A stretch of DNA of 64,000 nt, taken from contig NZ_QWEV01000005.1 of assembly GCF_003858395.1 (NCBI RefSeq), forward strand, positions 1,178,001 to 1,242,000, given 5' to 3'. The position numbers and the translations under genes were made by a program. Positions 55,117 through 63,994 of this stretch are shown here, in pieces. The notes below the pieces were generated by a model. It did not search any database. It was not told where the DNA came from and saw only the letters and a program-made list of their open reading frames with translations. Origin of the DNA: Acidipila sp. EB88. GTDB taxonomy: Bacteria > Acidobacteriota > Terriglobia > Terriglobales > Acidobacteriaceae. Within the stretch, counting starts at the first letter, position 1; the number at the start of each line of letters is the position of its first letter.

Positions 55117-56895
55117 ATGACGAGCCTGTTGGTGTTTCGACGGAGTGTGGCGCTGCTGCTGGCAGCAAGTCTTGCGGCGCCATCGATTGCGGCAACAGCC
55201 CAGGGCACTGCGACGCCTGTGCCGCAGGCCAACAACGCAAAGGATGCCCTGCTGATTACCTCGGTGGAGCAGGCGTACGCGGCGGGGCTGGCGGCCTACC
55301 AGGCCGGCAAGGGAGACGAGGCGCGGCGTGATTTTGACCGGGCCGTGGACACCTTGCTGCAGAGCGGTGCCGACATCAAGAACAACACGGCGCTGTCGGC
55401 GGAGCTGGATCGTGTGGTGGACTCGATCAACACGCTGCAGCTGGACGCGCTGAAGCAGGGCACGCCGCTGACGCCCAAGGACGACTCGCCGGTGGATGTA
55501 GCGAACGATGTGACGTTCCCGGTAGACCCCAATGTGAAGGCGCAGGCGATTGCGGAGTTGCGGACGACGCAGTCGGACTTGCCGCTCGTGATCAACGACT
55601 ACGTGGCGAGCTATATCAACTTCTTTTCGACCAGCGGACGCGGGCGCGGCACGATCGTGGCATCGCTGCAGCGCGCAGGCAAGTACAAGACGATGATCCA
55701 GCGCGTGCTCAAGGAAGAAGGTGTGCCGCAGGATCTGCTTTACCAGGCGGTGGCGGAGTCGGGCTTTCGCACGCAGGCGTTGAATCCGAAGTCGGGCGCG
55801 GCGGGCATGTGGCAGTTTATGCCGTTCGGCACGTATGGGCTTGAGAAGACGGGCTGGTACGACGAGCGGTTCGACCCTGAAAAAGCGACACGCGCGTATG
55901 CACGCGACATCAAGAAGACGTACAGCCAGCTCGGCGACTGGTACCTGGCCATGGCCGCGTATGACTGGGGAACGGGCAATATTCAGCGTGCTGTGCAGCG
56001 CACGGGCTACTCCGACTTCTGGGAGCTGTATCGCCGCAACAATCTGCCGCAGGAAACCAAGAACTACGTGCCGATCATCCTGGCGGTCGCGATCATGGCG
56101 AAAAATCCGCAGCAATATGGACTGGACAAGGTGGTGCCGGATGCTGCGCTGGAGCCCGAGTCGATCCACACGAATTACTCCGTGTCGCTGCAACTGGTTG
56201 CAGACATCACCGGCGCTTCCCTGTCGACGATCAACGAGCTGAACCCAAGCCTGCTGCGCGGACGCACGCCGCCGGACGAGCCGTACGAGCTCAACATCCC
56301 GGCGGGCACAACGGCGCTGTACAACCAGCGCATCGCGGAGATCCCGGAGGACAAGCGCACGAGCTGGCGGTTCCACGTGCTGGCGACGGGCGAGACGCTG
56401 GAGAGTGTGGCGCTTTCGTTTCACACAACGGCGGCGGAGATTGCGTTTACGAACCAGCTGGATGCAAGCAGCAGCCTTGCGGGCGTGAATGCTCTGGTGA
56501 TCCCGGTCGTCTCGTCCAGCTACGCAAGCGCGGCGACTTCGTTGTCGTTGAGCGCGAGTGGCGGTGGAGCAAGCAGCACGGCGCATGCGGCGACGTACCG
56601 GGTGCGACGGGGCGATACGCTGGTAAATATCTCCGACCAGTTCGGCGTCTCGGTGGACTCGCTGGTGCGATGGAACCACCTGCGCGGACGCTCGGTGCAG
56701 TTGGGCCGCACGCTGTACGTGGCGGAGCCGGCGCGCATCTCGCACTCGGAGCGTGTAAGTCGTGCAGCGGGCCGGCGCGGGCGAAGCGGATCGATTGTGG
56801 TTGCGCGGGGCGGGCAGCGCGGGGCGGCAGCACGCGGCGCCGGCAAGAGCGCGAGCCATGCGCATGCCGCGACGAAACCGCGCAGACGACGTTAG
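55117..56895 (+). CDS. mltD: MltD-like lytic transglycosylase with LysM domains
   Basis: 592 residues from the ATG at 55117. A GTG three codons earlier is possible. A signal peptide ([20 protein letters not shown] then [10 protein letters not shown]) is followed by a helical N-terminal region. The SLT domain at about 195-330 has the catalytic Glu214 in [17 protein letters not shown], then [17 protein letters not shown] and [12 protein letters not shown]. One LysM-like stretch ([20 protein letters not shown]) and one classical LysM ([20 protein letters not shown]) sit in the C-terminal part. It cleaves peptidoglycan between MurNAc and GlcNAc with a 1,6-anhydro product. The C-terminal tail is very basic (Arg/Lys). 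Confidence 0.9.
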   Translation: MTSLLVFRRSVALLLAASLAAPSIAATAQGTATPVPQANNAKDALLITSVEQAYAAGLAAYQAGKGDEARRDFDRAVDTLLQSGADIKNNTALSAELDRVVDSINTLQLDALKQGTPLTPKDDSPVDVANDVTFPVDPNVKAQAIAELRTTQSDLPLVINDYVASYINFFSTSGRGRGTIVASLQRAGKYKTMIQRVLKEEGVPQDLLYQAVAESGFRTQALNPKSGAAGMWQFMPFGTYGLEKTGWYDERFDPEKATRAYARDIKKTYSQLGDWYLAMAAYDWGTGNIQRAVQRTGYSDFWELYRRNNLPQETKNYVPIILAVAIMAKNPQQYGLDKVVPDAALEPESIHTNYSVSLQLVADITGASLSTINELNPSLLRGRTPPDEPYELNIPAGTTALYNQRIAEIPEDKRTSWRFHVLATGETLESVALSFHTTAAEIAFTNQLDASSSLAGVNALVIPVVSSSYASAATSLSLSASGGGASSTAHAATYRVRRGDTLVNISDQFGVSVDSLVRWNHLRGRSVQLGRTLYVAEPARISHSERVSRAAGRRGRSGSIVVARGGQRGAAARGAGKSASHAHAATKPRRRR

Positions 56896-57341
56896 CAGAC
56901 GGGAACAACTCCTGCAGCGCAATGCCGCGTAGCGGCCTGGTTCGATTGGTTTGATAGTTTCGACTGGTTCGGCCGGCGCGGCTGCCGTGGCCGGCCCGAA
57001 CGGGTGCAGTCTCGTGCGATCCCTCCACGCGATGCGTGCAGGCCATGCGATGCATGTTGCTGGTGCCATGCGGACCATGCGACGTCCCGTTGCGGTTGGA
57101 GGATCGCGGAAGCTGTTGTTGTACAGCTGCCATGCAACGATTGCGCAGTGAGTGTGCAGCCAAGCGTCACATTTTTTCCCGCACACTCACTTTCGTGTGT
57201 TGTGCCACACTCGACACTTGCTATGACTCGCATCACAATGCATGCTGTTGCTAGAATTGCGCCGCGTAGAATTTAAAGTTGCGCGTAGCGCATGATTCAA
57301 GCGCTTCAGAACCAAACGAGTTGAGCCGAAGGAGTCACCGC
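56896..57341. other. Long intergenic region before the histone-like gene
   Basis: 446 bp with no convincing gene. GTGAGTGTGC (57148-57157) and GCACACTCAC (57181-57190) form a 10-bp inverted repeat with a 23-base gap. A weak promoter pattern, TTGTGC (57200-57205) and TATGAC (57222-57227) with a 16-bp spacer, follows it, so the repeat could be an operator. The stretch 57040-57110 has several catgcg/gcatgc repeats. Confidence 0.45.
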
Positions 57342-58262
57342 ATGCCGGACAAGGAAAAGCTAAACGCTATCGCCGACCACGAAGCCGCGTTGGAAGAAGA
57401 ACGCGAGCCAAAGCTGGACAAGGATGACCTCTTCGACGATGAAGACGATGAAGAGGAAAGTTCAGTGGAAACCACTTCTGACGATGACGAGGATGTCGCC
57501 GACGACGAGGATGACGACGACGAGGACGAGGAGGAAGACGAAGACGAAGACGACGAAAAAGGCAGCAGCCTGATCGCCGAGGAAGACGACGACGAGGACG
57601 AGGAAGAACTGACACCCGCGACCTCGGTACCAGCAACGCGCAAGACGGCTGCCAAGAAAACAGCCACGAAGTCGAGCGCAAAGGCGACCAAGAAAGCGGC
57701 TACCAAAGCACCCACGAAGGCAGCCGGGAGCAACACCACCAAGAAGGCGCCTGCCAAGGCGGCCACCAAAACTTCTGCGAAGGCTGCCAAGCAGCCCGCC
57801 AAAAAAGCTCCTGCAACAGCAGGCACGAAGAAAACCGCCGCCACCAGTGGCGCCCGTAACGGCGGAAGGGCCAAGGCAACAGCCAAGGCCGGCAAGACGG
57901 ACGCAAACCGCACTCAATCCACACAGCGAGGGAAATCCTTGGCAATCAAAAAGACAGCAACCAAAGCAGCAACGAAGAAGAGTCCCGTGAAGGCAACAGC
58001 CAAGAAGGCCACTGCCAAGAAACCCACGGCGACAAAAGCGGCAGCCAAGAAGACGGCGGTCAAGACCACAGCCCGGAAGTCTGCGACAAAGACTGCGGCG
58101 AAGAAGACCCCGGCGAAGAAGACAACGGCAACCAAGGCTGCAGCAAAGAAGACCGCTGTGAAAAAGACAGCAGTCAAGAAAACGGCAGCAAAGAAGGCCC
58201 CGGCAAAGAAGACGGCAGCAAAGACAGCAACCAAGACGGCAACCAAGAAGTCCGCAAAGTAA
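57342..58262 (+). CDS. Histone H1-like protein: acidic head, Lys/Ala/Thr-repeat tail
   Basis: 306 residues from the ATG at 57342 with GAAGGAG upstream. Residues 18-100 are strongly acidic (runs of Asp and Glu with few Lys). Residues 108-306 are built of short KKTAAKK/KKTATK/KAAAKK units of the eukaryotic H1 tail and bacterial histone-like Hc1/AlgP type. Such tails bind and condense DNA, and the acidic head could restrain the tail or bind another protein. No folded domain is visible between the two. It is separate from its neighbours (446 bp upstream) and ends with a strong terminator. Repeat-rich genes of this kind vary in length between strains. Confidence 0.85.
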   Translation: MPDKEKLNAIADHEAALEEEREPKLDKDDLFDDEDDEEESSVETTSDDDEDVADDEDDDDEDEEEDEDEDDEKGSSLIAEEDDDEDEEELTPATSVPATRKTAAKKTATKSSAKATKKAATKAPTKAAGSNTTKKAPAKAATKTSAKAAKQPAKKAPATAGTKKTAATSGARNGGRAKATAKAGKTDANRTQSTQRGKSLAIKKTATKAATKKSPVKATAKKATAKKPTATKAAAKKTAVKTTARKSATKTAAKKTPAKKTTATKAAAKKTAVKKTAVKKTAAKKAPAKKTAAKTATKTATKKSAK

Positions 58263-58305
58263 ACAGGCAGGACCGAGAGCACCCGCACCACAAGGCAAGC
58301 AAAAG

Positions 58306-58330
58306 AGCCCGGCTATGGCCGGGCTTTTTT
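58306..58330 (+). terminator. Intrinsic terminator of the histone-like gene
   Basis: AGCCCGGC (58306-58313) and GCCGGGCT (58318-58325) pair with a 4-base loop (tatg) and are followed by TTTTT. It stands between the convergent histone-like and methyltransferase genes. Confidence 0.92.
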
Positions 58331-58462
58331 GCGCCTATTTTTCGTGGCGAGTTCGGCATCACTCTGCCGATGCGCGGGCGAGCTGTTGCTCTCCGCCGGA
58401 ATGGACGACCTGCGCGATCGGGAGCAAGTCCGTCTCTGCGACGGTAAACAGCAGGGACTGCA

Positions 58463-59227
58463 CTATGGCCACCGTGCCAGCACGAGCGGCTGATAGTAGC
58501 CGCTCTCCAGGGGCATCAGCCAGCGCACCTGCTGAAAACCGGCGAGGCGCAGAGCAGCGGACAGCTCCTGCCGCTGCAGGCATCGATACTCCGAGACAAA
58601 GTGATGCGTGCTCCAGGCCTGGGCTGCCTGGAGGGTGAGGTAGAGATGAAGCGTATATCGATCGCGCGCGGTCCAGTCCCAGACCTGGTGCACGATGCGG
58701 CGGTTGCCTTCACTGCCGAAGAATGATGGCTCCTGCACGGCTGGCTTGAGCTCGAGCAGTGCGTCGTAGTCGCGGATGCTTGCGGCCAAGAGTCCGCCGG
58801 CGCGCAGCTTGGCTGCCATGGCGCCGACTGCCTGCACGAGCTGCGCAGTGGAAAGGTGAGGCAGCGCGTTGTCAAAGGCCGCGACCACATCGAACCCGGT
58901 GTCGGGAACCTGCGACAGGTCGCACATGTCAGAGACGTAGCAGCGCATGTCCAGTTGGCGAGCGGCGGCTTCTCTCGCTGCCCTGGACACCTGCGCCGGG
59001 CTAAGGTCAGAGGCAACGACGTGGTGGCCGCGTGCAGCAAGGCCCAGGGCCTGCGTGCCGATGCCACAGGCGCAATCAAGGATACGGAGCCGTGTGCGCG
59101 ACAGGGCTTGCGCAAGCAGCGCATCGAGGATGCCCGCCTGCCGCTCCACGGAACGATCCCAGTCGTCGAAGATCAGGTGGTAGTGCTCGGCCAGTGCGTC
59201 GTAGAAGGGCAACACGCGATCAGTCAT
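58463..59227 (-). CDS. SAM-dependent class I methyltransferase
   Basis: 254 residues from the ATG at 59227 (MTDRVLPFYDALAEHYHLIF); a GTG 15 codons earlier is possible. The SAM-binding motif is LRILDCACGIGTQALGLAAR, then VVASDLSPAQVSRA and VVAAFDNALPHLS. The last third (GNRRIVHQVWDWTARDRYTL then HLYLTLQ) forms the substrate side; the target is unknown (small molecule or lipid). The N-terminal motif VLPFYDALAEHYHLIF is seen in many methyltransferases acting on glycine- or quinone-like substrates. It stands alone. Confidence 0.88.
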   Translation of the reverse strand: MTDRVLPFYDALAEHYHLIFDDWDRSVERQAGILDALLAQALSRTRLRILDCACGIGTQALGLAARGHHVVASDLSPAQVSRAAREAAARQLDMRCYVSDMCDLSQVPDTGFDVVAAFDNALPHLSTAQLVQAVGAMAAKLRAGGLLAASIRDYDALLELKPAVQEPSFFGSEGNRRIVHQVWDWTARDRYTLHLYLTLQAAQAWSTHHFVSEYRCLQRQELSAALRLAGFQQVRWLMPLESGYYQPLVLARWP

Positions 59228-59440
59228 GGGCTCGGCGCTCGCTTTCGAATCGGCACTCCATTGTGCCGCCACGTAAATTCGCAGAGGAGAGCCACGATGC
59301 CTTGCCCGTGCCGCGCAGGAGCGAGTGACTCAGCAAGCTGTCGCAGCGAGCCGCAATGGCCGCCCTTGTTTCGCATGGAAGTCTCGCATCCGGTGGTCAC
59401 TCGTTCAGGCCCCCTCGCAGCCGTTCCCGGAGCGGCATGC

Positions 59441-59470
59441 ACAAAGCCGGCTCGTGGGAGCCGGCTTTGT
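59441..59470. terminator. Terminator hairpin after the peroxiredoxin gene
   Basis: ACAAAGCCGGCTC (59441-59453) and GAGCCGGCTTTGT (59458-59470) form a perfect 13-bp stem with loop gtgg. It lies 28 bp downstream (minus strand) of the peroxiredoxin stop. Confidence 0.85.
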
Positions 59471-59497
59471 GGTAAATCGTTTGCGATGCGGGCGGAA

Positions 59498-60067
59498 CTA
59501 GCCCTTGTGCGCGTCCGTCTGCAGTTCGGCCAGCACTTCCGAAGAGTGGCTGGACGGGTTGACGCCGGTCCAGACCTTGACGATCTTGCCGTCCGGGCTG
59601 ATCAGGAACGTGTTGCGCTTGGCGATCTTGAACCCCATCATGTTGCCGAGCGAACCATACTCGGTCACGACCTTTTTGTCAGGATCGGCGAGCAGGTGGA
59701 AGTTCAGACCTTCCTTGGCGCAAAACTCCTTGTGGCTGTCGACGGTATCGACGGAGACACCCACGATCACGGCGTTCATCTTCTCGTACTTGGGTGCGTC
59801 CTGCTGAAAGTTATGCGCCTCGAGCGTGCAGCCGCTGGTGCCGTCCTTGGGATAGAAGTACAGGACGACCCACTTGCCGTGGAACGACGCAAGACTGGTG
59901 GGCGTGCCGGTCTGCGAAGGCAGGGTGAAGGTGGGAGCTTTCTGCCCGACCATGGGCAGGGTGTCGGTGTCGGCGGCAGCGGCGCGCGCGGCAAGGGCGC
60001 GATCGCCGGCCCAGCCCAGGCCAAGCAGGAGTGCGAGTGAAGCGACGGCGAGCGGTAGTTTCTGCAT
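59498..60067 (-). CDS. Exported peroxiredoxin (BCP/PrxQ-like)
   Basis: 189 residues from the ATG at 60067, with GGAGGAACC upstream; the longer frame is not used. A signal peptide or anchor (LPLAVASLALLLGLGWAG) precedes the thioredoxin-like domain: VGQKAPTFTLPSQTG, VVLYFYPKDGTSGCTLEAHN with peroxidatic Cys80, and VDSHKEFCAKEGLNFHLLAD. In classical BCP a resolving Cys sits five residues after the first; here that place is a His, and Cys116 is the only other one, so it may act as 1-Cys or use Cys116. Detoxifies peroxide in the periplasm, inferred from the signal. 159 bp separate it from lpxI. Confidence 0.88.
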   Translation of the reverse strand: MQKLPLAVASLALLLGLGWAGDRALAARAAAADTDTLPMVGQKAPTFTLPSQTGTPTSLASFHGKWVVLYFYPKDGTSGCTLEAHNFQQDAPKYEKMNAVIVGVSVDTVDSHKEFCAKEGLNFHLLADPDKKVVTEYGSLGNMMGFKIAKRNTFLISPDGKIVKVWTGVNPSSHSSEVLAELQTDAHKG

Positions 60068-60226
60068 ACGATGGTTCCTCCGGGGAACGGCGCGCGCTTG
60101 CTGCAGCGGCGCGGCGATGATAGCGCTGCATGCGCAGCGACAGGTGAATCGCGCCGCTCTCACGGCGCGTGAGCCTACGCGTTCATGGTACAGCGCGGGG
60201 GCGGGTGGCCTGCGGATTCGATGCGA

Positions 60227-61090
60227 TTATGGGCGCTCCATGGCCACGATCGCAATGTGGTACGCGTCAGCAGCGGCGACGATTGCTGCGCGATCGAACA
60301 GCAGCGTACGGCCTGCCTCGATCGCAAGGCAGTGGGCGCCTGCTGCTGCCATGGAGTGAATGGTGGCGACGCCGATCACGGGCACGTCGAAGCGAAGATC
60401 CTGCTTTGGCTTGGCGACCTTGACAACGGTGAGCGAGCGCTCGAGCGTGGATGCTTCGCCCTCGAGCGTGCCCATCAGCGCCCCGGCGCGCGCGATGGCG
60501 GCGTCGGTGCCCTCCATGGCTTCGACGGCCACACAGGCACCGCCGGCGACCACCACGGTCTGGCCGATATCAAAGCTCGCGATGCCGAGCGCGACGGCAC
60601 GGCCGTAGGCGATATCGTGCTGCTCTTCCGGCGTCGGCCCGCGGCCGGTGAGCACGCCGGCAGGCGCGAGCATGGGCTCGAGGTACTGGGTGGACGCAAC
60701 GAGTTCGATGCCCTCGTCGCCCAGGACTTTTGCGATCGCGCCGAGCAGCATGTCGGTGTTCCTGGTGCGGAGTGAGAGCAGCAGCTTGGCGAGCCGCCAG
60801 TCAGGGCGAATGGAGGAGAAGATCTGCTTATGACGGACCTGGCCGGCCATGACGGCGCGCTGAACGCCTTCGGCCTGGAACGTGGTGATGAGGCGCGAGA
60901 GTTCACCCAGTGAGAGCCAGTGGACGGTGATGAGCGGGTCGATGGCGGCGCGGGTATCGACTTCCGGATCTGTTTCTTCGCGGATCGCGGCGACAACGAC
61001 ATGGAGGCCGTGGGCGCGGGCTGCGTCGAGCAGCAGGAACGGGAAGCGGCCATTGCCGGCGATGAGGCCTAGTTTTTCGGGTTCAGGCAT
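60227..61090 (-). CDS. lpxI: UDP-2,3-diacylglucosamine pyrophosphatase LpxI
   Basis: 287 residues, the usual length. The LpxI (DUF1009) start is KLGLIAGNGRFPFLLLDAAR, followed by HWLSLGELSRLITTF, RAVMAGQVRHKQIFSSI, TRNTDMLLGAIAKVLGDEGI, GKA-like ASFDIGQTVVVAGGACVAVE and AMEGTDAAI. The C-terminal domain has DLRFDVPVIGVATIHSMAAA. LpxI hydrolyses UDP-2,3-diacylglucosamine to lipid X in lipid A synthesis in bacteria lacking LpxH. It is 87 bp downstream of lpxA. Confidence 0.93.
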   Translation of the reverse strand: MPEPEKLGLIAGNGRFPFLLLDAARAHGLHVVVAAIREETDPEVDTRAAIDPLITVHWLSLGELSRLITTFQAEGVQRAVMAGQVRHKQIFSSIRPDWRLAKLLLSLRTRNTDMLLGAIAKVLGDEGIELVASTQYLEPMLAPAGVLTGRGPTPEEQHDIAYGRAVALGIASFDIGQTVVVAGGACVAVEAMEGTDAAIARAGALMGTLEGEASTLERSLTVVKVAKPKQDLRFDVPVIGVATIHSMAAAGAHCLAIEAGRTLLFDRAAIVAAADAYHIAIVAMERP

Positions 61091-61177
61091 AGGTTAGAGG
61101 CTCGGACAAAGCAAGACCCCAGCGCGGGAGGCGCAGGCTTCGTGGGGAGTGGGCTTTACAGGGCAGATGCACACTGC

Positions 61178-61954
61178 TCACTTGAGGACGCCGCGATGCG
61201 AGCTTTCGATGAAGGTAAGGAGGTAGTCGAGGTCTTCGCTGTGAGCACCTTCGGTGCGGAGACGCTCGATGGCCTGGGCGGTGTTGAGCTTGGCGGCGAG
61301 CAGGAGGCGGAAGGCGTGCTGCAGCGCGCGCAGGCGCTCGGGGGTGAAGCCGCGGCGGGTGAGGCCGACCTTGTTGAGGCCGTAGGCGTGCGTTTCGCGC
61401 TTAGCCGAGGTGAGCGAGTAGGGCAGGACGTCCTGCGTGATGGTGGTGCCGCCGCCCACGTAACTGTAACGACCGATGCGGCAGAACTGGTGTACCGGGC
61501 AGAGCGCGCCGACGGTGGCGTAGTCCTCCACGGTGACGTGGCCGGCGAGCGTAGCGGCATTGGCGAGGATGCAGTGGTCGCCGATGGAGGAGTCGTGGCC
61601 GATGTGCGCGTAGCACATGATGAGGCAGTGCGAACCAATGCGGGTGGTGCCGCCGCCGCCGGGGGTTCCGCGGGAGATGGTGACGTACTCGCGGATGTCG
61701 TTGTCGGAGCCGATCACGAGGCGCGTTGGCTCGCCGCGGTACTTGAGGTCCTGCGGGGGCACGCCGATGGCGGCGAAGGGCGCGAAGCGATTGCGGTCAC
61801 CCGCGCTGAGATGGCCGTCGAGTACGACGTGCGAGACCAGCACACAGTCTTCGCCGAGATGGACGTCGGGACCGATGGTGCAGAAGGGGCCAACCGTGCA
61901 GGAGGCGGGAACAATGGCGCCCTCGGCGATGACGGCGGTGGGATGGATGCTCAC
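61178..61954 (-). CDS. lpxA: UDP-N-acetylglucosamine acyltransferase LpxA
   Basis: 258 residues. A left-handed beta-helix of hexapeptides (IHPTAVIAEGAIVPASCTVG, CVLVSHVVLDGHLSAGDRNR) with the catalytic His in the VSHVVLDGH/AHIGHDSSIG turns, and the C-terminal helices GLTRRGFTPERLRALQHAF. It transfers 3-hydroxyacyl from ACP to UDP-GlcNAc, the first step of lipid A. It overlaps fabZ by 4 bp (ATGA), a common gene pair. No lpxD, lpxC or lpxB is in the window. Confidence 0.95.
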   Translation of the reverse strand: MSIHPTAVIAEGAIVPASCTVGPFCTIGPDVHLGEDCVLVSHVVLDGHLSAGDRNRFAPFAAIGVPPQDLKYRGEPTRLVIGSDNDIREYVTISRGTPGGGGTTRIGSHCLIMCYAHIGHDSSIGDHCILANAATLAGHVTVEDYATVGALCPVHQFCRIGRYSYVGGGTTITQDVLPYSLTSAKRETHAYGLNKVGLTRRGFTPERLRALQHAFRLLLAAKLNTAQAIERLRTEGAHSEDLDYLLTFIESSHRGVLK

Positions 61955-62556
61955 TCGGTGGTGACCGCCTGGGATTCGGATGGGACGGGCGCGTCTTCCA
62001 GCGGGACGGCGCTACCGGGAGTCGAAGCTGCGGGCGGTTTGGACGACAGGGATGGGGCACCGCTGCCGCCTTCGCGCTTGACCAGCTGGCAGGTGACGGT
62101 GGCTTCGCAGACGACCTTGCCGTCTACGCGGATGGTGCCTTCAAGCCGCACGGCACGCGAGCGCAGGTTGAGGATGGTGGCTTCGATCTCGAGCACATCG
62201 CCGGGCACGACGGGGCGGCGGAACTTGGCACGCTCGACGCCAGTGAACAGCATCAGGGTGTCGCCGGGGCGATCGTACTCAAGCAGGATCAGCAGGCCGC
62301 CGGCCTGGGCGATAGCCTCGACTTGCAGCACGCCGGGCATGATCGGGTAGCCGGGAAAATGGCCCTGGAAGAACGGCTCGTTGATGGTGACGCATTTGCG
62401 CACCACGATGCGCTTCTTCGGCTCTACTTCGAGCACGCGATCGACCAGCAGGAACGGGTAGCGATGCGGCAGCAGCGCCATGATGGCTGCGATATCGTGC
62501 CTGGCTGTTAAGTCGCGAGAGGGCTGTGGCGCGTCGGGCGTTTGAGGCGTTTCCAT
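61951..62556 (-). CDS. fabZ: (3R)-hydroxyacyl-ACP dehydratase FabZ with a C-terminal extension
   Basis: 201 residues from the ATG at 62556; the longer frame to 62880 has no family sequence and no clear ribosome-binding site supports it. The hot-dog core is IMALLPHRYPFLLVDRVLEV, the catalytic His in GHFPGYPIMPGVLQVEAIAQ and a closing sheet (VVCEATVTCQLVKR). Beyond the core is a 45-residue Ser/Pro/Ala tail that typical FabZ (about 150) lacks. The enzyme dehydrates 3-hydroxyacyl-ACP in fatty-acid synthesis, and its stop overlaps lpxA by 4 bp. Confidence 0.95.
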   Translation of the reverse strand: METPQTPDAPQPSRDLTARHDIAAIMALLPHRYPFLLVDRVLEVEPKKRIVVRKCVTINEPFFQGHFPGYPIMPGVLQVEAIAQAGGLLILLEYDRPGDTLMLFTGVERAKFRRPVVPGDVLEIEATILNLRSRAVRLEGTIRVDGKVVCEATVTCQLVKREGGSGAPSLSSKPPAASTPGSAVPLEDAPVPSESQAVTTE

Positions 62557-62651
62557 AAGGGTTCGGCTGATTATAAAGGGGCGGCCGGGTGGGCGGCGCG
62601 TGCCCAGAGGCGGGCGTGGGTTGCGGGGCAGGGCTGAAGCGTGGGGTGCGC

Positions 62652-62685
62652 GCGCCCATGTCTCAGAAGCGAGACATGGGGCACC
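62652..62685 (+). repeat. Family A palindrome, copy 6
   Basis: gcgcccatgtctcagaagcg then agacatggggcacc. Core CATGTCTC...GAGACATG is a perfect 8-bp stem with loop agaagc. It lies in the 178-bp gap between the M48 stop and the fabZ start; here it is upstream of fabZ in the reverse sense to the others. Confidence 0.82.
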
Positions 62686-62734
62686 GGTGTTGTTGAGCGT
62701 GCCAGGAGGGGAAGCGCTGAGGTGGGGGTTGCGG

Positions 62735-63994
62735 CTAGTGCGGAGCGGCCTGGGTCTTCGGGGTGGCCTGGGGCGGCATCCGGCGCGCTTCTTCAGCGCG
62801 GTCGGCGACGGGCGGGTGGGTGTAGGTCCACCAGACCACGAAGCGGGGGGGCGCGGGGTCTTCAAGCCAGGCGCGGCCAAGGCGGTTGAAGTCGTCGACC
62901 TCGATCTCGGCGGCGTTGGGCAGTAGGCGTGTGAGCAGTTGCTGGCCGTATACGTCGGCGGCGTGCTCCTGGAAGCGGCTGATGGCGTTCGACACGGGCG
63001 CCGACAGGAAGCTCAGGCACGAGGCGAGAAAGAGCAGCACGGGGAGCGCGGCGTAGTCGGTAACACCGGTGACATGCCAGCGGGCTTCAAAGCGCTCCAC
63101 TGCCCAGCGGAAAAGGCGAGCCAGCAAGGCGAAGAGCCCCAGGGTGAGCAGCGCTTCGAAGAGGATGCCTTTCCAGATGTGCCCGAGCACATAGTGGCCC
63201 TGCTCGTGCGCGTAGATGGCGAGGATCTCGTCAGGCGGGACGCGCTGCAGCGTGGTGTCCCAGACAACGATGCGCTTGGACGCGCCGATGCCGGTGACGT
63301 AGGCGTTCATGCCGGTGTCGCGCTTGGAGGCGTCTTCCATGAACATGCGCTCGGGCGGAATGGCGAGGCCGCCGAGACGGGCCACCTGCTCGAGACGCGC
63401 GACCAGGGGTGCATCCTGCGTGGCGAGCGGGGTGAAGCGGTTGAAAAGCGGGTCGATCGCGATGGGCGCGAGGAAGACGCCGAGCACGACGATGGGTTGG
63501 ATCAACAGCCAGAACCAGAGCCACCATCGGCGCGGGCTCCAGCGGATCAGCGCGAACACAGCGGAGAGCAGCAGGGTGCCGAGCAGGAGGGTCATACCTT
63601 CTTCGGCGGCCCAGTCTCCCCACCAGGGCCACCAGTGCTCGACCGAGAGGCCGAAGCGTACGCGCACGGAGTGCGAAACCAGCGAGCCGGGCAGGGCGAT
63701 GAGCGCGAGGATGGCGAGCCAGAGGGGAGCAAGAACGAGTCCCTCGAGCCAGGGGCGCGCCGTAAACGGGCCGCCGCCGCGATGCCGGGTGAGTGAGCGA
63801 GCCCAGCGCGCAAGGCGTGAGCCTGCGCCCCAGCGAAGCAGCAGCGCGAGCGCCAGGAGCTCCCAGAGGGTGCCGCCGAAGTAGAGCGCGGTGTGGAGCA
63901 GCTCAAGCGCATGCGCCTTGGCCAGCAAGGCGGGCGGCAACACATAGGCGGGAGCTTGCGCGGGAACGGCGAGCAGCAGCATAGCGTTCAGCAT
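62735..63994 (-). CDS. M48 metallopeptidase (Ste24/HtpX-like), membrane
   Basis: 419 residues from the ATG at 63994; the window ends 6 bases further, so a longer N-terminus cannot be excluded. Six or seven membrane helices, with a Trp-rich segment (VEHWWPWWGDWAAEEG). The catalytic zinc site is HEQGH at 263-267 with AYAHEQGHYVL-like context, and the third ligand is in QEHAADVYG. DASKRDTGMNAYVTGIGASK is a Ste24 signature. Ste24-type M48 enzymes cleave CAAX or misfolded membrane proteins in the inner membrane. The C-terminal WWTYTHPPVADRAEEA block is family-typical. Possibly envelope quality control. Confidence 0.9.
   Translation of the reverse strand: MLNAMLLLAVPAQAPAYVLPPALLAKAHALELLHTALYFGGTLWELLALALLLRWGAGSRLARWARSLTRHRGGGPFTARPWLEGLVLAPLWLAILALIALPGSLVSHSVRVRFGLSVEHWWPWWGDWAAEEGMTLLLGTLLLSAVFALIRWSPRRWWLWFWLLIQPIVVLGVFLAPIAIDPLFNRFTPLATQDAPLVARLEQVARLGGLAIPPERMFMEDASKRDTGMNAYVTGIGASKRIVVWDTTLQRVPPDEILAIYAHEQGHYVLGHIWKGILFEALLTLGLFALLARLFRWAVERFEARWHVTGVTDYAALPVLLFLASCLSFLSAPVSNAISRFQEHAADVYGQQLLTRLLPNAAEIEVDDFNRLGRAWLEDPAPPRFVVWWTYTHPPVADRAEEARRMPPQATPKTQAAPH

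Noticed and set aside
54939..55235. 99-residue N-terminal extension of LepA
   Set aside because: It overlaps the B palindrome and the mltD region; LepA begins at MDNSL with family-normal length.
57600..58262. Repeats in the histone-like gene as a CRISPR or tandem array
   Set aside because: The repeats are short codon-level Lys/Ala/Thr units in an open frame without spacers.
9201..62685. Family A palindromes as ordinary intrinsic terminators
   Set aside because: Sequence identity among copies, no U-run, and one copy upstream of fabZ argue against terminators.
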